Below are positions 23,057 to 33,800 of a DNA stretch of 64,000 bases, piece after piece. Origin of the DNA: Fallopia convolvulus (taxonomy: Eukaryota; Streptophyta; Magnoliopsida; Caryophyllales; Polygonaceae). The notes beneath the pieces are model-generated. The model was not told where the DNA came from and ran no database searches. It worked only from the letters and a program-made list of their open reading frames with translations. Numbering within the stretch: the first letter of the stretch is position 1; every line of letters starts with the position of its first letter. Position numbers and translations under genes: made by a program. The DNA is taken from positions 43,051,427-43,115,426 of the forward strand of contig OZ024725.1 of the NCBI GenBank assembly GCA_964016875.1, in the 5' to 3' direction.

Positions 23057-23448
23057 TTTTATTTTTATTTTTTTGATTAGGTAAGAATTAGGAGGCATTT
23101 CCTATGGAGGGCGTCCTAGAGCATCCTTTCAGATGAGAACTAAAAGTTCTGGGTGAGTCTTAATGAACTCGGTGGGGAGACTATGACCCAATTTAGCAAT
23201 TTTATCGGCCACATCGTTACACTCCCTAGGAATGTGGTTAATAGAAATTTCCTAGGCTCCATAGGTGGAGACAAGGATGTCGGAGATTATAATCTCAACC
23301 TCCCACGGGCATTTAGAATAGCCTTTAACCTCATTTATGACTTGCAGATTGTCACCTTCAATTTCAACCTTTTCTAGATTCCTATTCTTTACTTCTCGGA
23401 TTGCTTCTCGAAATGCCAGAGCTTCTACTTTAATCGCCGAGGTTTTAC
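23057..23448 (-). pseudogene. 3' end of a LINE: RNase H-like domain and A-rich tail
   Basis: Minus-strand translation gives an RVT_3-type RNase H-like domain: AEALAFREAI, EIEGDNLQVINEV, NHIPRECNDVADKIAKLGH. This domain occurs at the C-terminus of many plant L1 elements and in stand-alone genes. One stop interrupts it. It is followed by CCTAATTCTTACCTAAT and an A-rich tail (23047-23085 as T-rich plus strand). The same tail closes the LINE at 41617-43066. The 5' side is cut at the MITE. Confidence 0.7.
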
Positions 23449-23449
23449 C

Positions 23450-23927
23450 TAGGGCTGGGACTTTATACCCGTGGAACCGAAGAACCGAACCGAACCGCTC
23501 ATTTCGGTTCGGTTCGGTTAATGATAATTTGTTTGGTTAAATTTTTCGGTTCGGTTCTTGTAAAAAACTTCAGGTTCGGTTTTACAAAAAAAAACAAAAA
23601 AAACCGAATAACCGTTATATATTAATAATATATAAAAATATATAATTTTGGGTAACCGAAGAACCGAAACATATAAAAAAACGAATTTTTAACAGGAACC
23701 GAATTAAACATAGGAACCGAACCATATTTCGAGTAACCGAAGAACCGAAATTTATGGGCCATTTCTGTATTTTGGTTAGCCGAAATAACCGCAGTTAGGA
23801 ACCGATCAAAGTTCGCGTTCGGTTATTACGGTTCTTCACTAAAAATCCAGGAACCGAACCGTAAAAATTTTTTTTTACCTTGCGGGTAGGCTAAAAAAAA
23901 ACCAAAAACCGAAATATCCCAACCCTA
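23450..23927. mobile_element. hAT-like MITE with GGTTCGGTT repeats
   Basis: Ends TAGGGCTGGG and CCCAACCCTA are inverted repeats. The interior is filled with CGGTTCGGTT and its complement AACCGAACCG, giving strong self-complementarity. This composition is typical of non-autonomous hAT-related elements in plants. No clean 8-bp TSD is visible. Confidence 0.6.
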
Positions 23928-24673
23928 GATTTTATTTCCTTAGGAGTTGTTTTATTTTTAGTATAAAAACCCTAGTCCTAACTTTAGTTTTTATCATCAA
24001 TACAATCACGTTAGCTTTTGGGGAGAAAGAAGAGACGCAAGTTTGGAATTTTGGAAGACAATTGTTTCTGATTTGTGTAAGTTTAGTTTTAATTCAATTT
24101 AGTTGTTTTTCCATAATGATGTATGAGCAGTTTTCTCCTTTCTAAGGTTGGGGTTAACCCAACAATGGTTGTACATGCTTGCCTTTGATCATGATTTGAT
24201 TGTTTTTATCCATAATCTATTCTCATGTGCTTAAATCCTTGATCGAAAGATAAGGAAATTCTCGTTTACAAATTGAATCGAAAGAGACATATGTGAATCA
24301 TAATAGTTGGTTAGGGTTTTGAAACGAAATTTGATTAATCCTGATGAAAGTATTGAGATAGATAGATAAGTTTATTGATTTCACAAAAGTTAGTTGATTT
24401 GCTTGCATGGTTGACGAAAGTTGACAACTTTATGAGATAAAAGCATGATCTTTGTGTTTCATTGGTGTTGACATGCATGATTATTTGTGGTGATACCTAG
24501 ACCTTAGAATGTCTTTCCTTTGATAAAAATCAGCTCTTTCTCGCTTGTTTGCCCAAAGATAAAACGAAACTTTGAACTGACTCTCTCCGTGGACGAATCT
24601 GACTTTGCTATACTCAGCGGGGTCTTGATATATAAATTTATTTGTTTGTCTCGATCGAGAAACCCTTACAACA
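23928..24673 (+). repeat. Truncated LTR of an Athila-B-like element
   Basis: The 3' half matches the Athila-B LTR layout: a TAGTATAAAAACCC TATA region near 23958, CGAAAG motifs near 24245, 24289 and 24413, ATACTCAGCGGGGTCTTGA near 24611, and an end ...CTTACAACA. The U3 half with the palindrome pair is missing, so it is truncated at or near the MITE border. Confidence 0.65.
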
Positions 24674-24739
24674 GTATGATCCGAACAAATACAAAGTTGT
24701 AATATTATTTTGAAGTGTCTACTTTCTAATTAGTTTATC

Positions 24740-24935
24740 TACCATATTCGAGCATAATCATAATCCTACATAATCAAAATAGAAATCCATGTTCGAGCAT
24801 AATCATAACTACATAATCAAAATAGAAATCCATATCCGAGCATAATAAAAAATATAAATCTGCGTCCGAGCATAATCATCATCCTACATAGATAAATAGA
24901 AATCCGACGTCGGGCATAATCATCAAAACTACATA
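24740..24935. repeat. Tandem repeat, about 44 bp
   Basis: The core CGAGCATAATCAT recurs near 24750, 24795, 24838, 24868 and 24912 (spacing 45, 43, 30, 44), with AATAGAAATCC between copies. One copy is shortened. It borders the 3' side of the PMD pseudogene pair. Confidence 0.8.
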
Positions 24936-25020
24936 TCCTCGTCATCAACCTCCAAATCATCTACATCACCATATCTGGGCACCTGTCCCTCATGACCTAT
25001 ATAGATCTCGTTATGGCATC

Positions 25021-26783
25021 TTGGATCTCTTGTTGGTGCACACCTACATATGTCGCCCATTCAGAAAGATAACCCAACGCGTACTACATGTGCTGCATAT
25101 ATAACAAAATAATTGTTAGCTAAAAAATAATTACTTAACAAAGGTAAAATATCCAAAATATCTCCTCAACACTTGCGACGGGCCGACTAACGCATACGTG
25201 TGTACGCGACAAGAACCAATCCATGTAGTCCTCACCACACTTGGACGAATCATCAGTCACTGGAGATCCCATCATGCCTAAGCTGATGTAGTGCAAGTCC
25301 TAGCACTCCAAACCAAAGTGGCCGAGTCATACTCTACTCTATACCTCGACAATTTTGATGGTCAGACGACAATCTTTGACATAATGATCGTTGCTCATAT
25401 CCTTTGCACACACCCATACTGCCTAGCACATTAATCTTGCATGTATGGCACAAATATAGCTAGAAATGATAGCAGGCCATGAAAACATGACAAAGCATGG
25501 GTATCGGTAAAATTCAAATCCCCATACGACATCCAATCCACCTGATTTAATTTTTCATGATAAATCAAGTAATTTTGAAAAAAATAACCCTAAATGCAAC
25601 TTGTGACGAGTGTACTTGCATATGGTGTCGTCATAGCATCAAGATCTGCTCTATAGTTACGCTTGGACAACACTGTACCACCATCGCCACACCTCTCAAC
25701 CTATGGAGATCCACCTTCTGATGGCATCCCAACGAGATGAAATGCTGAAAAGTACATGAAGATCGAAACATTTACAAAAAATTTATGTGCTAGTACAGTT
25801 GATAATTTTAGCCAAAATAAGAAAAACAAAAAAATAGGTTCGATTAATTACATATAACAATGTGTAGCACATAGAAACCACTATAGCCCCAACCCATGTG
25901 CACTCACCAAGGCTCCTATACAGGTGGCCCAATGCAGTTGAAGCCCAATACATGTTGTATACTGCATCGTGATCCCATATAAGATGCAAGTCTGTAATAG
26001 GGATCCGATGCTGAGACAATCAAGATAGATCGTTGACCCTATCAAATACAGTAGAAACCCAGAAGTTACAATTTCATGATCAAGATCCTTATATGGGTCC
26101 ATGCAATGCTTCTAAATATATGCATGTGCAACTCTGGCCTTATCGTAATGTGTGTGTTTCATCCAACCATGATCCCTGCCAATGAACTTTGTGAATCGGG
26201 AAATCTGAGAACCTCCACCATCTCCATGTGGCACAATGGCATCTCCATCAACCCTAAGGTCAAGGATAAGCGTCACATCATGCAGCGTAATCAACATCTT
26301 GCCTCATGGCATATGGAAAGAAATCGTCGCTTGACGACAATGCCTCTATAAGGCTAATATGAACATCCTAGCGCATAATGGATTGTAGATGGGCAAGCAT
26401 GTTGTCCCTGACAATATCAAACCAGTCACAATCTCTCGTTTGTGGCCACTTTGTAAGATGTGTATGTCGGAATTGAAACTTCATCGAGATACGCTCATGT
26501 AATACATCAATGTAATAAGATATTTTAATTTCAAATTCAAACATAAATATCACAAGTATTTATCACAAGTATTTATCTTATATTATAAATAATTGACTTA
26601 CGTTGCCAGCGTAGATGTGGTGGGCTACATGCTTTTCGAAACCAAGTAGCCACTCTGTGATCTCTGGGCCTCCTAGTGCAGGATGGGTGAGCAATGGATC
26701 AATTTGATGCTCACCTAGTCAGACTTGTCTCCTACGTCTAACACCCCATTCGGAGCTAGCGTAGGGTCTGTGCATCAACGGAA
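25021..26783 (-). pseudogene. Plant mobile domain (PMD) pseudogene, copy 1
   Basis: Minus-strand pieces match the plant mobile domain: ITLHDVTLILDLRVDGDAIV (near 26290), the DLDHEIV block (near 26095), WDHDAVYNMYWASTALGHLYRSLGE (near 25950) and a YD/R-rich C-terminal part near 25200-25500. PMD proteins (MAIN/MAIL1 family) act in silencing or transcription, and transposon-borne versions are common. Frames change between blocks, some at likely introns and some at lesions, so it is a pseudogene. It is the first of a tandem pair with a 1763-bp unit. Confidence 0.65.
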
Positions 26784-27929
26784 TTGGATCTTTGGTTGGT
26801 GCACACCTACATATGTCGCCCATTGAGGAAGACAACCCAACGCCTACTACATGTGCTGCATATATAACAAAATAATTGTTATCTAAAAAATAATTACTTA
26901 ACAAAGGCAAAATACCCAAATTTATATCTCCTCAACACTCGCGACGAGCCGAATAACGCATACGTGTGTACACGGAAAGAACCAATCCATGTAGTCCCCA
27001 CCACACTCGAACGGATCATCAATCACTAGAGATCCCATCATGCCTAAGTTGATGTAGTGCAAGTTCCTAGCACTCCAAACACAAGTGGCCGAGTCGTACT
27101 CTACTCTATATCTCGACAATTTTGTTGATCCGATGACAATCTTTGGAATAATGATTGTTGCTGGTATCCTCTTCATACACCCATACTGCTTAGCACATTG
27201 ATCTAGCATATATGACTCAGATATAGCTAGATATGATAGCAGGCCATGAAAACATGACGAAGCATGGGTATCAATAAAATCCAAATCTCCACATAGCATC
27301 CAATCCACCTTATTCAATTTTTTCATGATAAATGAAGTAATTTTGGAAAAAATAACCCTAAATGCAACTTGTAAGGAGTGTACTCAAATATGTTGTCGTC
27401 ATAGCGTGAAGCTCTGCTCTATAGTTGCACTTGGACAACACTGTACCACCATCACCTCACCTCTCAGCCCATGGCGATCCACCTTTTGATGGCATCCCGA
27501 CGGGACGAAATGCTGAAAAGTAATGAAGATCCAAGCCTATACAAAAAAAATTATGAGCTAGTACAACTGATAATTTTAGCAAAATAAGAAAAAGAAAAAA
27601 ATAGGTTCGATCAATTACATGTAACAACGTGAAGCACATAGAAGCCACTCTAGCCCCAACCCGGCCACGTGCACTCACTAATGCTCCTATACAAATGGGT
27701 CAATGCAGCTGAAGCCCAATACATGTTGTATACTGCATCGTGATCCCGTACAAGATGCAAGTATGTAATAGGGATCCGATGCTAAGACTTGTCAAGATAG
27801 ATCATTGACCCTATCAAATACAGTAGAAACCTGGAAGTTACAGTCTCAGGATCAAGATCCTTATATGGGTCCATGCAATGCTTCTGCATATGTGCATGTG
27901 CAACTCAAGCGTTATCGTATTGTGTGTGT
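26784..27929 (-). pseudogene. PMD pseudogene, copy 2, 3' part
   Basis: A tandem duplicate of 25021-26783 beginning with the same TTGGATCT..TTGGTTGGTGC sequence. The longest piece (27326-26922) matches the C-terminal PMD region (SSCFHGLLSYLAISE, LSRYRVEYDSATCVWSARNLHYI, EC..DYMDWFFPCTHVCVIR). The copy is split after 27929 by Athila-A2 and resumes at 39808. Removing the element restores a unit of nearly the same length as copy 1. Confidence 0.65.
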
Positions 27930-29030
27930 TGATGTCTCTCTATTTGGTGGTGTTTTCATATGTGATTTCCTTTGTAAATATGTTTCTTTTTCCCCTTTTC
28001 TTGTGCGTTTTGTTCCTTTTTAGCTAAGTTCCCGTATTTCTATGAGATTCAGAGATTATGCGCATTTTATGTGTTTTGTAGGTAATTTGGCATGAATCGA
28101 GGATCGATTTGAAGGAGGGTCGGGACATGGAGCAAAGGCCGAGCTAAAGCGGGAAAGAGAGGAGCAAGCCATGAAGAAGAACAAGAGAAGCCAACAAGAA
28201 GAAGGTGGAACGAGGTCAGGACCGAGTTGCAACAACCTCGGGCCCGACTTTGAAGTTTCCAACCTCGGACCGAGATGCACAGTAACTCGGGCCCGAGTTC
28301 CTCCGTGTCGGTCCGAGTCGGTCACCGAACTACTTGGGCTCCAAGGCACGAATTGGTGGACTTCCACTTTTGCCCCTCATCTAATCTATAAAAGGCCCTC
28401 TTGTCTTCTAAGAAGGGGTTCCCTCTCATACACACAAAAAGGGGGGAAAGGGTTCCCACACCTAGAGAAGGAACCAAGAGGATACTTGGAGAGCAAGGAG
28501 GAAGGAGAGGAGGAGGAAGAGAGAGAGAATCGGCCAAGAGAGGAACACTTGATAGGTTTTGTTGGTAGATTTGCTTTGATTTGCTTTGTTCTTGTGGATT
28601 TGAAAACCCTTGATTGGAATTTGTGGATTGCTTTGGATTTGAATGAAACTTTGCTTTGTTTTGAGATTGATTATGATGATTGCTTTCCCTTTTGATTTGA
28701 TTGCTTTCTTTGCTTGTCACATGGAGTAGATCTCCTTGATCTTGGGTTATGGGGGAAAACCCTAGCTAGGTTTAGGCTAGAAACCCCAATTCCATAGCCT
28801 TGAGTGTTTGATCTAAGGAACCCACTCTACATAGAGCTATAATTCCTTGCGAAAGTTGGGAATCAAGGCATGAGATTGGCAAAGTAGCGAAAGTGAACAT
28901 GTGTCAATCTCAAGACCTTGCTTCGAAGGGGATTTCCCCAATGATCGAGGTGTAGAAGTGGTTGGAACGAGGGCGAAAGCACTCGATCCTAGTCCGATCA
29001 TCACTCATTGCTTGAATTGGGGTGGAAAAG
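27930..29030 (+). repeat. Athila-A2 5' LTR, first part
   Basis: Begins TGATGTCTCTC. It contains the U3 palindrome cluster (28237-28317), the TATA box and three CGAAAG motifs near 28850, 28888 and 28974. It is interrupted after GGTGGAAAAG by the nested solo LTR. Confidence 0.92.
28237..28393 (+). promoter_or_regulatory. Athila-A2 U3 palindrome cluster and TATA box
   Basis: CTCGGGCCCGAC at 28237, CTCGGACCGAG at 28264, CTCGGGCCCGAG at 28286 and GTCGGTCCGAG at 28307; start-to-start spacings are 27, 22 and 21 bp. TATAAAA follows at 28387-28393, 70 bp after the last palindrome, in the strong context CTATAAAAGG. Each palindrome holds two CpG sites. Promoter role is inferred from position. Confidence 0.7.
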
Positions 29031-30367
29031 TGTTCATAGGGTTTCTTGACAACAAATAAATTTATAATCAAGACCCGCTGAGTATAGCAGAGTCAAGTTC
29101 GTCCAAGGAGAAAGTCGGTATCAAGTTTTGTTACTTCTCACGCAAGCAATTAATTAAAGGTAGGGTTTTTATCAAGGAAAAGAGGAATTCTAAGGTAAAG
29201 GTGTCACCACAACAACAATCATGCATGCCAAACGTTAATGAAACACATAGATCATGCTTTTATCACATAAAGGTGTTGACTTTCGTTAACTAAAGCAAGT
29301 AAATCAATCAACTTTCGCTAAATCAATAAACTTACGATCTAATCTCTTCTACTTCAACCAGGATAGATCTGCTTTCGCTTCAAAACCCTAATTTGACTAT
29401 TCTGATTCAAGGTTTATGCTTTCGCTTCAACTATGAATGAGAAATTCTTTTCAACTTTCGTCTCAAGGATTAAGAACAAGAGAATAGATTCATGCAATAA
29501 AAACAATCAAGACATGATCATAAACAAGCATGCACAACCATTGTTGGGTTTAACCCCAATCTTAGAGAGGAAGACTACTCACAAAGCATAATAATCGAAA
29601 ACATCCAAATTAAATTAAAAGAGAAAGCTTACAACTTGAATTCAAAACAAAACTTGTTCTCCAAGCTATCTTCTCTACTCGTCCTCTCGCCCCTCTCTCT
29701 TCTCTCCTCCTCCTCCTCTTACTTGCCCTCCAAGGCAATTGATTGTGTAGAGAATAACAAAGGGTAGACAAGAGTATTTATAGAGAAACTATTCTATCTT
29801 AAATCTATCTCTAAGGAAATAAATCTATCTTAAATCTAACTATAAGGAAATAATATCTTCTAATAAGATATACTCCTTCTATCTATCTAATACCATAAAA
29901 AAAGAAACAAGATAGAAGCCCATAAATAGCACCGACTCGGATCTCTGCTGCTCTCGCTGCCTCGTTAACGACCTTGATAGGGTCGTTAACGACCCTTGAG
30001 TAAAACTTGCGTAGAAGATTCGTTACAACTCCGTTTGACTCGATTCTTTTTCCTATGTTCTTGTAACGAATTTCTCTATCTCTTTCCAAGCTCTAACTTC
30101 ATCTTCAATGAATTTACTTGAGCACTTAATCTTCATTTTCTCTTCATCCTTGAGTGCTATCTTCACCGCCTTTGCTCCTTTCTTCATAAAATGCTCCAAA
30201 AAGCTTCTAAAAACCTACAAAACACCACCAAAGCTTATGTAGACTCCATATCTCAAGAAAATATGAAAACATACATAAATGACTCAAAACAAAACACAAA
30301 ACTAAAGAAAAAGACTCTAAACACACAAAAATACACCCTAAAAACATGACTAAAAAGGCGGACATCA
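29031..30367 (-). mobile_element. Solo LTR of an Athila-B-like family nested in the Athila-A2 LTR
   Basis: 1337 bp from TGTTCATAGGG to GCGGACATCA, flanked by AAAAG (29026-29030 and 30368-30372). On the minus strand its end resembles the Athila-B LTR end (CAGCGGGTCTTGATTATAAATTT). A TATA box (minus strand TATAAATAC, near 29780) has the palindrome pair TCGTTAACGA at 29962 and 29983 (21 bp apart) upstream of it. Five ACTTTCG/GCTTTCG motifs lie at 29279-29460. Confidence 0.88.
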
Positions 30368-30372
30368 AAAAG

Positions 30373-30696
30373 CCTTAATCTACTAGGGAAGGAACCCAAA
30401 AGCCCAAGATATACTTTTAAATCTTTGAAGTTCGACATCCCCAGCTACCTCGGGCCCGACTTACCCAGTGTCAGTCCCGCCTTCCTCTTGTCGCCAACCT
30501 CGGGCCCGACGTGACCTCAGTGTCGGTCCCGACTGTTTTCTTTGTTTTCTTTTGTTTCATGCTCTCCTTTCTAGCTTCCTAGTATCTAGGCACATCGATC
30601 AAGTAGACTTCCCGAGTGTTCGACACCCACCACGTGCTACAACGGGGTCGGGTTATAAATTGTATCTCTAGACCCTCGCACACCGAGAGGCGATCA
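30373..30696 (+). repeat. Athila-A2 5' LTR, second part
   Basis: Resumes after the nested LTR. It holds palindromes at 30449, 30499 and 30522 and a degenerate one at 30470 that is intact in the 3' LTR, and ends GGCGATCA. Confidence 0.92.
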
Positions 30697-30700
30697 AAAG

Positions 30701-30720
30701 ATTGGCGCCATTGTCGGGGA
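30701..30720 (+). promoter_or_regulatory. Athila-A2 primer binding site
   Basis: ATTGGCGCCATTGTCGGGGA, four bases after the LTR end. It differs from the A1 site by two bases, which would weaken tRNA pairing. Confidence 0.75.
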
Positions 30721-30848
30721 AGTCTAAGTGCATTGAGTGCCAATTTGGTGAGTTTCTTGTGTTTTGATAGTGATTTGGGTGAGGGAATAGCCCAAACCCT
30801 TTGTTTGTTTTTGATTTGTTTTGGTTTGTGTCTTTGTTTCATAGGTGT

Positions 30849-33800
30849 ATGCTAGCTCGTTCCTCCCGAGGAACACTTGAGCTTGAGTTTTTGAGTGATC
30901 CGGAAAGTATTCTCAAGGAAGCCCGAAGAAGGAAAAGGATGGCGAATCAAGCTCTCCATGTTGATGAGGAGTTGGCTCAACTTAGAGCCGAAATGGCTAG
31001 ATTGCAACTTGAGAATGACAACCAAGAGGAGGTGGCAAGAAGAGAACGGGAGCAACGGATGAGAGTCGAGGCTCAACTCAACGCTCTACCCCGGAATGCA
31101 CGCCAATACATGCATCCGGAGTTGAGGGTACCCGAGCCGGCTCTTGTGCTTCCCGAGGTTGCAAAGAATTTTGAGATCAAGACGCAATTCATCTCCCTCA
31201 TCAAGCGTGATCAATTCGAGGGTCGTCCACATGAGTGTCCCATAGAGCACGTCAAACGTTTTCTACCGACGAGGAGACATTGGAGTATGTGCTTCTAAAG
31301 GCGTTCAAATGGTCACTTGGGGGCAAGGCCACACATTGGCTCGAGAGCCAAGCTCCTAGGTCAATCACAACTTGGAAGACACTCTATGATGCTTTCTTGA
31401 TGAAGTTCTTCCCGCCCTCAAAGACAACCGAGCTAAGAAAGAAGATTGCAAGCTTTCAACAAGGTCCGAATGAGCCTCTCTTCGAAGCATAGGACCGTTT
31501 CAAGGAGATGTTGCGCCAATGTCCTACTCATGGCCAACAACCATATGTGCTTCAAGATATCTTTTTCCAAGGCATCAATCCGGTAACGAAGGACAAGCTC
31601 AATCTCCACACCGATTGTGGGTTCATAGACTTGACACCGGATCAAGCTTGGGAGCTACATGACAAGCTATCCGATTATGAGGCTATGTATGGGGTGAGTC
31701 AAGCTAGCAAAGAGGTGAAAGTCCAAGGTGAAGGTGCAAGGAAGTTATATGATCCAAAGGGAGAAGACATTGATAGGGATGTGAAGCTCCAATTCCTTGA
31801 AGGTGAAGTGAGCAAGCTTAAGAGGCAAGTCCACTACTACAAGCAAAATGCTAGAGCTTGTGAGGAGTGTGGATCCTTTGCACATGCTACACAAGTTTGT
31901 CCGAATGAGAGCCAAATGCGCTTGGCCGAGCGAATTGAGGAGGCAAACTATGTTCGAAGAAATTTCGGTGGAAGATGCAATTTCAACAATGGTGGCAATG
32001 GCCGGTGGAACAACGGTCAAGCTCAAGGTTACAACAACAACTTCAACCAAAACGAGCCAAGGGCGCCACCACCACCATATAGACCACCGGGATTCAATGA
32101 GTTACAATCATTTGCTCAAGAGATGAGAGACGGGTTCAAGGAGATGAGGACCCAATTCAATGAGTTTGGTGCATGGAGGAGGCAAGTCGACAATCCATTT
32201 GTCCAAATCGCAACTCAAGCCCCGAGAGAGAATGGGAGACTTCCGGGCCGACCCGAGGAGAACCCTCAAGCTCAAAACAATCAAAATGAAGTCCGGGCAA
32301 TTGGATTGAGAAGTGGCCGAAACCTACTCGAGCCACACATGCCTAAGAAGAATGAAGAGAGTCGGACCAACTTACCCAGCAAGTCGGGTCCGACATTCCC
32401 TGAAGTCGACCCAACAAGAAGATCGACTCCTTTACCCAGGACCGAGATTGGGAGCAACTCGGGAGCGACGTACACCGACCTCGATCCAACTCCTTTGCCT
32501 CGGACCGAGATTCACAACATCGGGCCCGACATGGTGCCCAAGTCGGTCCAACCAGGAAATGATGCAAGTGAAGTGGGGAAGTCCAAAGAGGTGGATCCAA
32601 GCATGATTCAAGGTGCAACAATTCTTCCATATCCCTCGAAGAAGCCAAAAGATGTTGTAGAGAACAAGTTCAAGAGGTTTCTCAAACTCTTGCAAGGCTT
32701 GAACATCTCCATCCCGTTCACCGATGCATTGAGCGAGATGCCATCTTATGCCAAGTTTTTAAAGGAGATTTTGAGCAAGAAGAGATCCATAGTTGAAATG
32801 CAAGATGAGGTCAAGACCTTGGAGTTACCACAAAAGCTAGGAGATCCCGGTCGTTTTGCTATCACTATTGGTGTGGGGTCTCAAAACTTCCAAGCCTTGT
32901 GTGATCTTGGAGCAAGCACGAGCATCATTCCTTACACCATATGGAAATCCACATCCATGGGTCGTCCATCGAGCCAATTGGTATCGTCGAGGATTATCCC
33001 GTTTGCATTGAAGGTCACTATGTCCCAATCGACTTTGTTGTGGTGGACATGATAGATGTGCCGGGTGAACCGATTATACTAGGGAGACCTTTCCTTGCTA
33101 CGGTTGGGGCAATCATTGATGTAAAAAAGGGCCACTGGTCTCTTGACATTGGAGTAAGAGAGATTGAGTTTTTCTTTAGGCCAACTTCAAAAGGGACCGT
33201 ACATAAGGAAGCTAAGATGATCCAAGTTCCTCTTGGATTGCAATGGGAAGCCGTTTCTAAGAAGTGAAGGCCAAGGGAGCATAGGTTGAAAGCCACCCCA
33301 CCACATAGAGAAATTGAGATAGAGCACCAAGGTCTAGCCCTCAATATGATTGAGCATGAACAATTGGAGGAAAGGATGTCTTATTTGGAGGTGTTCAAGG
33401 CCGAGAAAGAAGAAGTTCAAGAACCACCGGAAACATCTCAAGAACTCAAGGAGCTTCCAAAGGATTTGACGTACGCATTTCTTGGTTCCAACTCTTCTTT
33501 ACCCGTAATCATAAATGCCAACTTGAATGATGAGGAGGAGTCTAAGTTGTTAGAGGTTCTAAGAAAACATAGAGGAGCTTTAGGGTATTCACTAGAGGAA
33601 CTAAAGGGAATCTCTCCCTCAATTTGCATGCATAGGATTTATATGGAGGATAACCATAAACCCACTATTGAACCCCAAAGAAGATTAAATCCTAACATGA
33701 AAGAAGTGGTAAAGAGTGAAATACTTAGGATGTTGGATACGGGAATCATCTTCCCAATTTCCGATAGCAAGTATGTGAGTCCCGTGCATGTAGTTCCTAA

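Noticed and set aside
28171..28695. 174-codon ORF present in both Athila-A2 LTRs (also 38624-39148)
   Set aside because: Lies across promoter, TATA and leader; conserved only because the LTRs are copies. The A1 LTRs break it.
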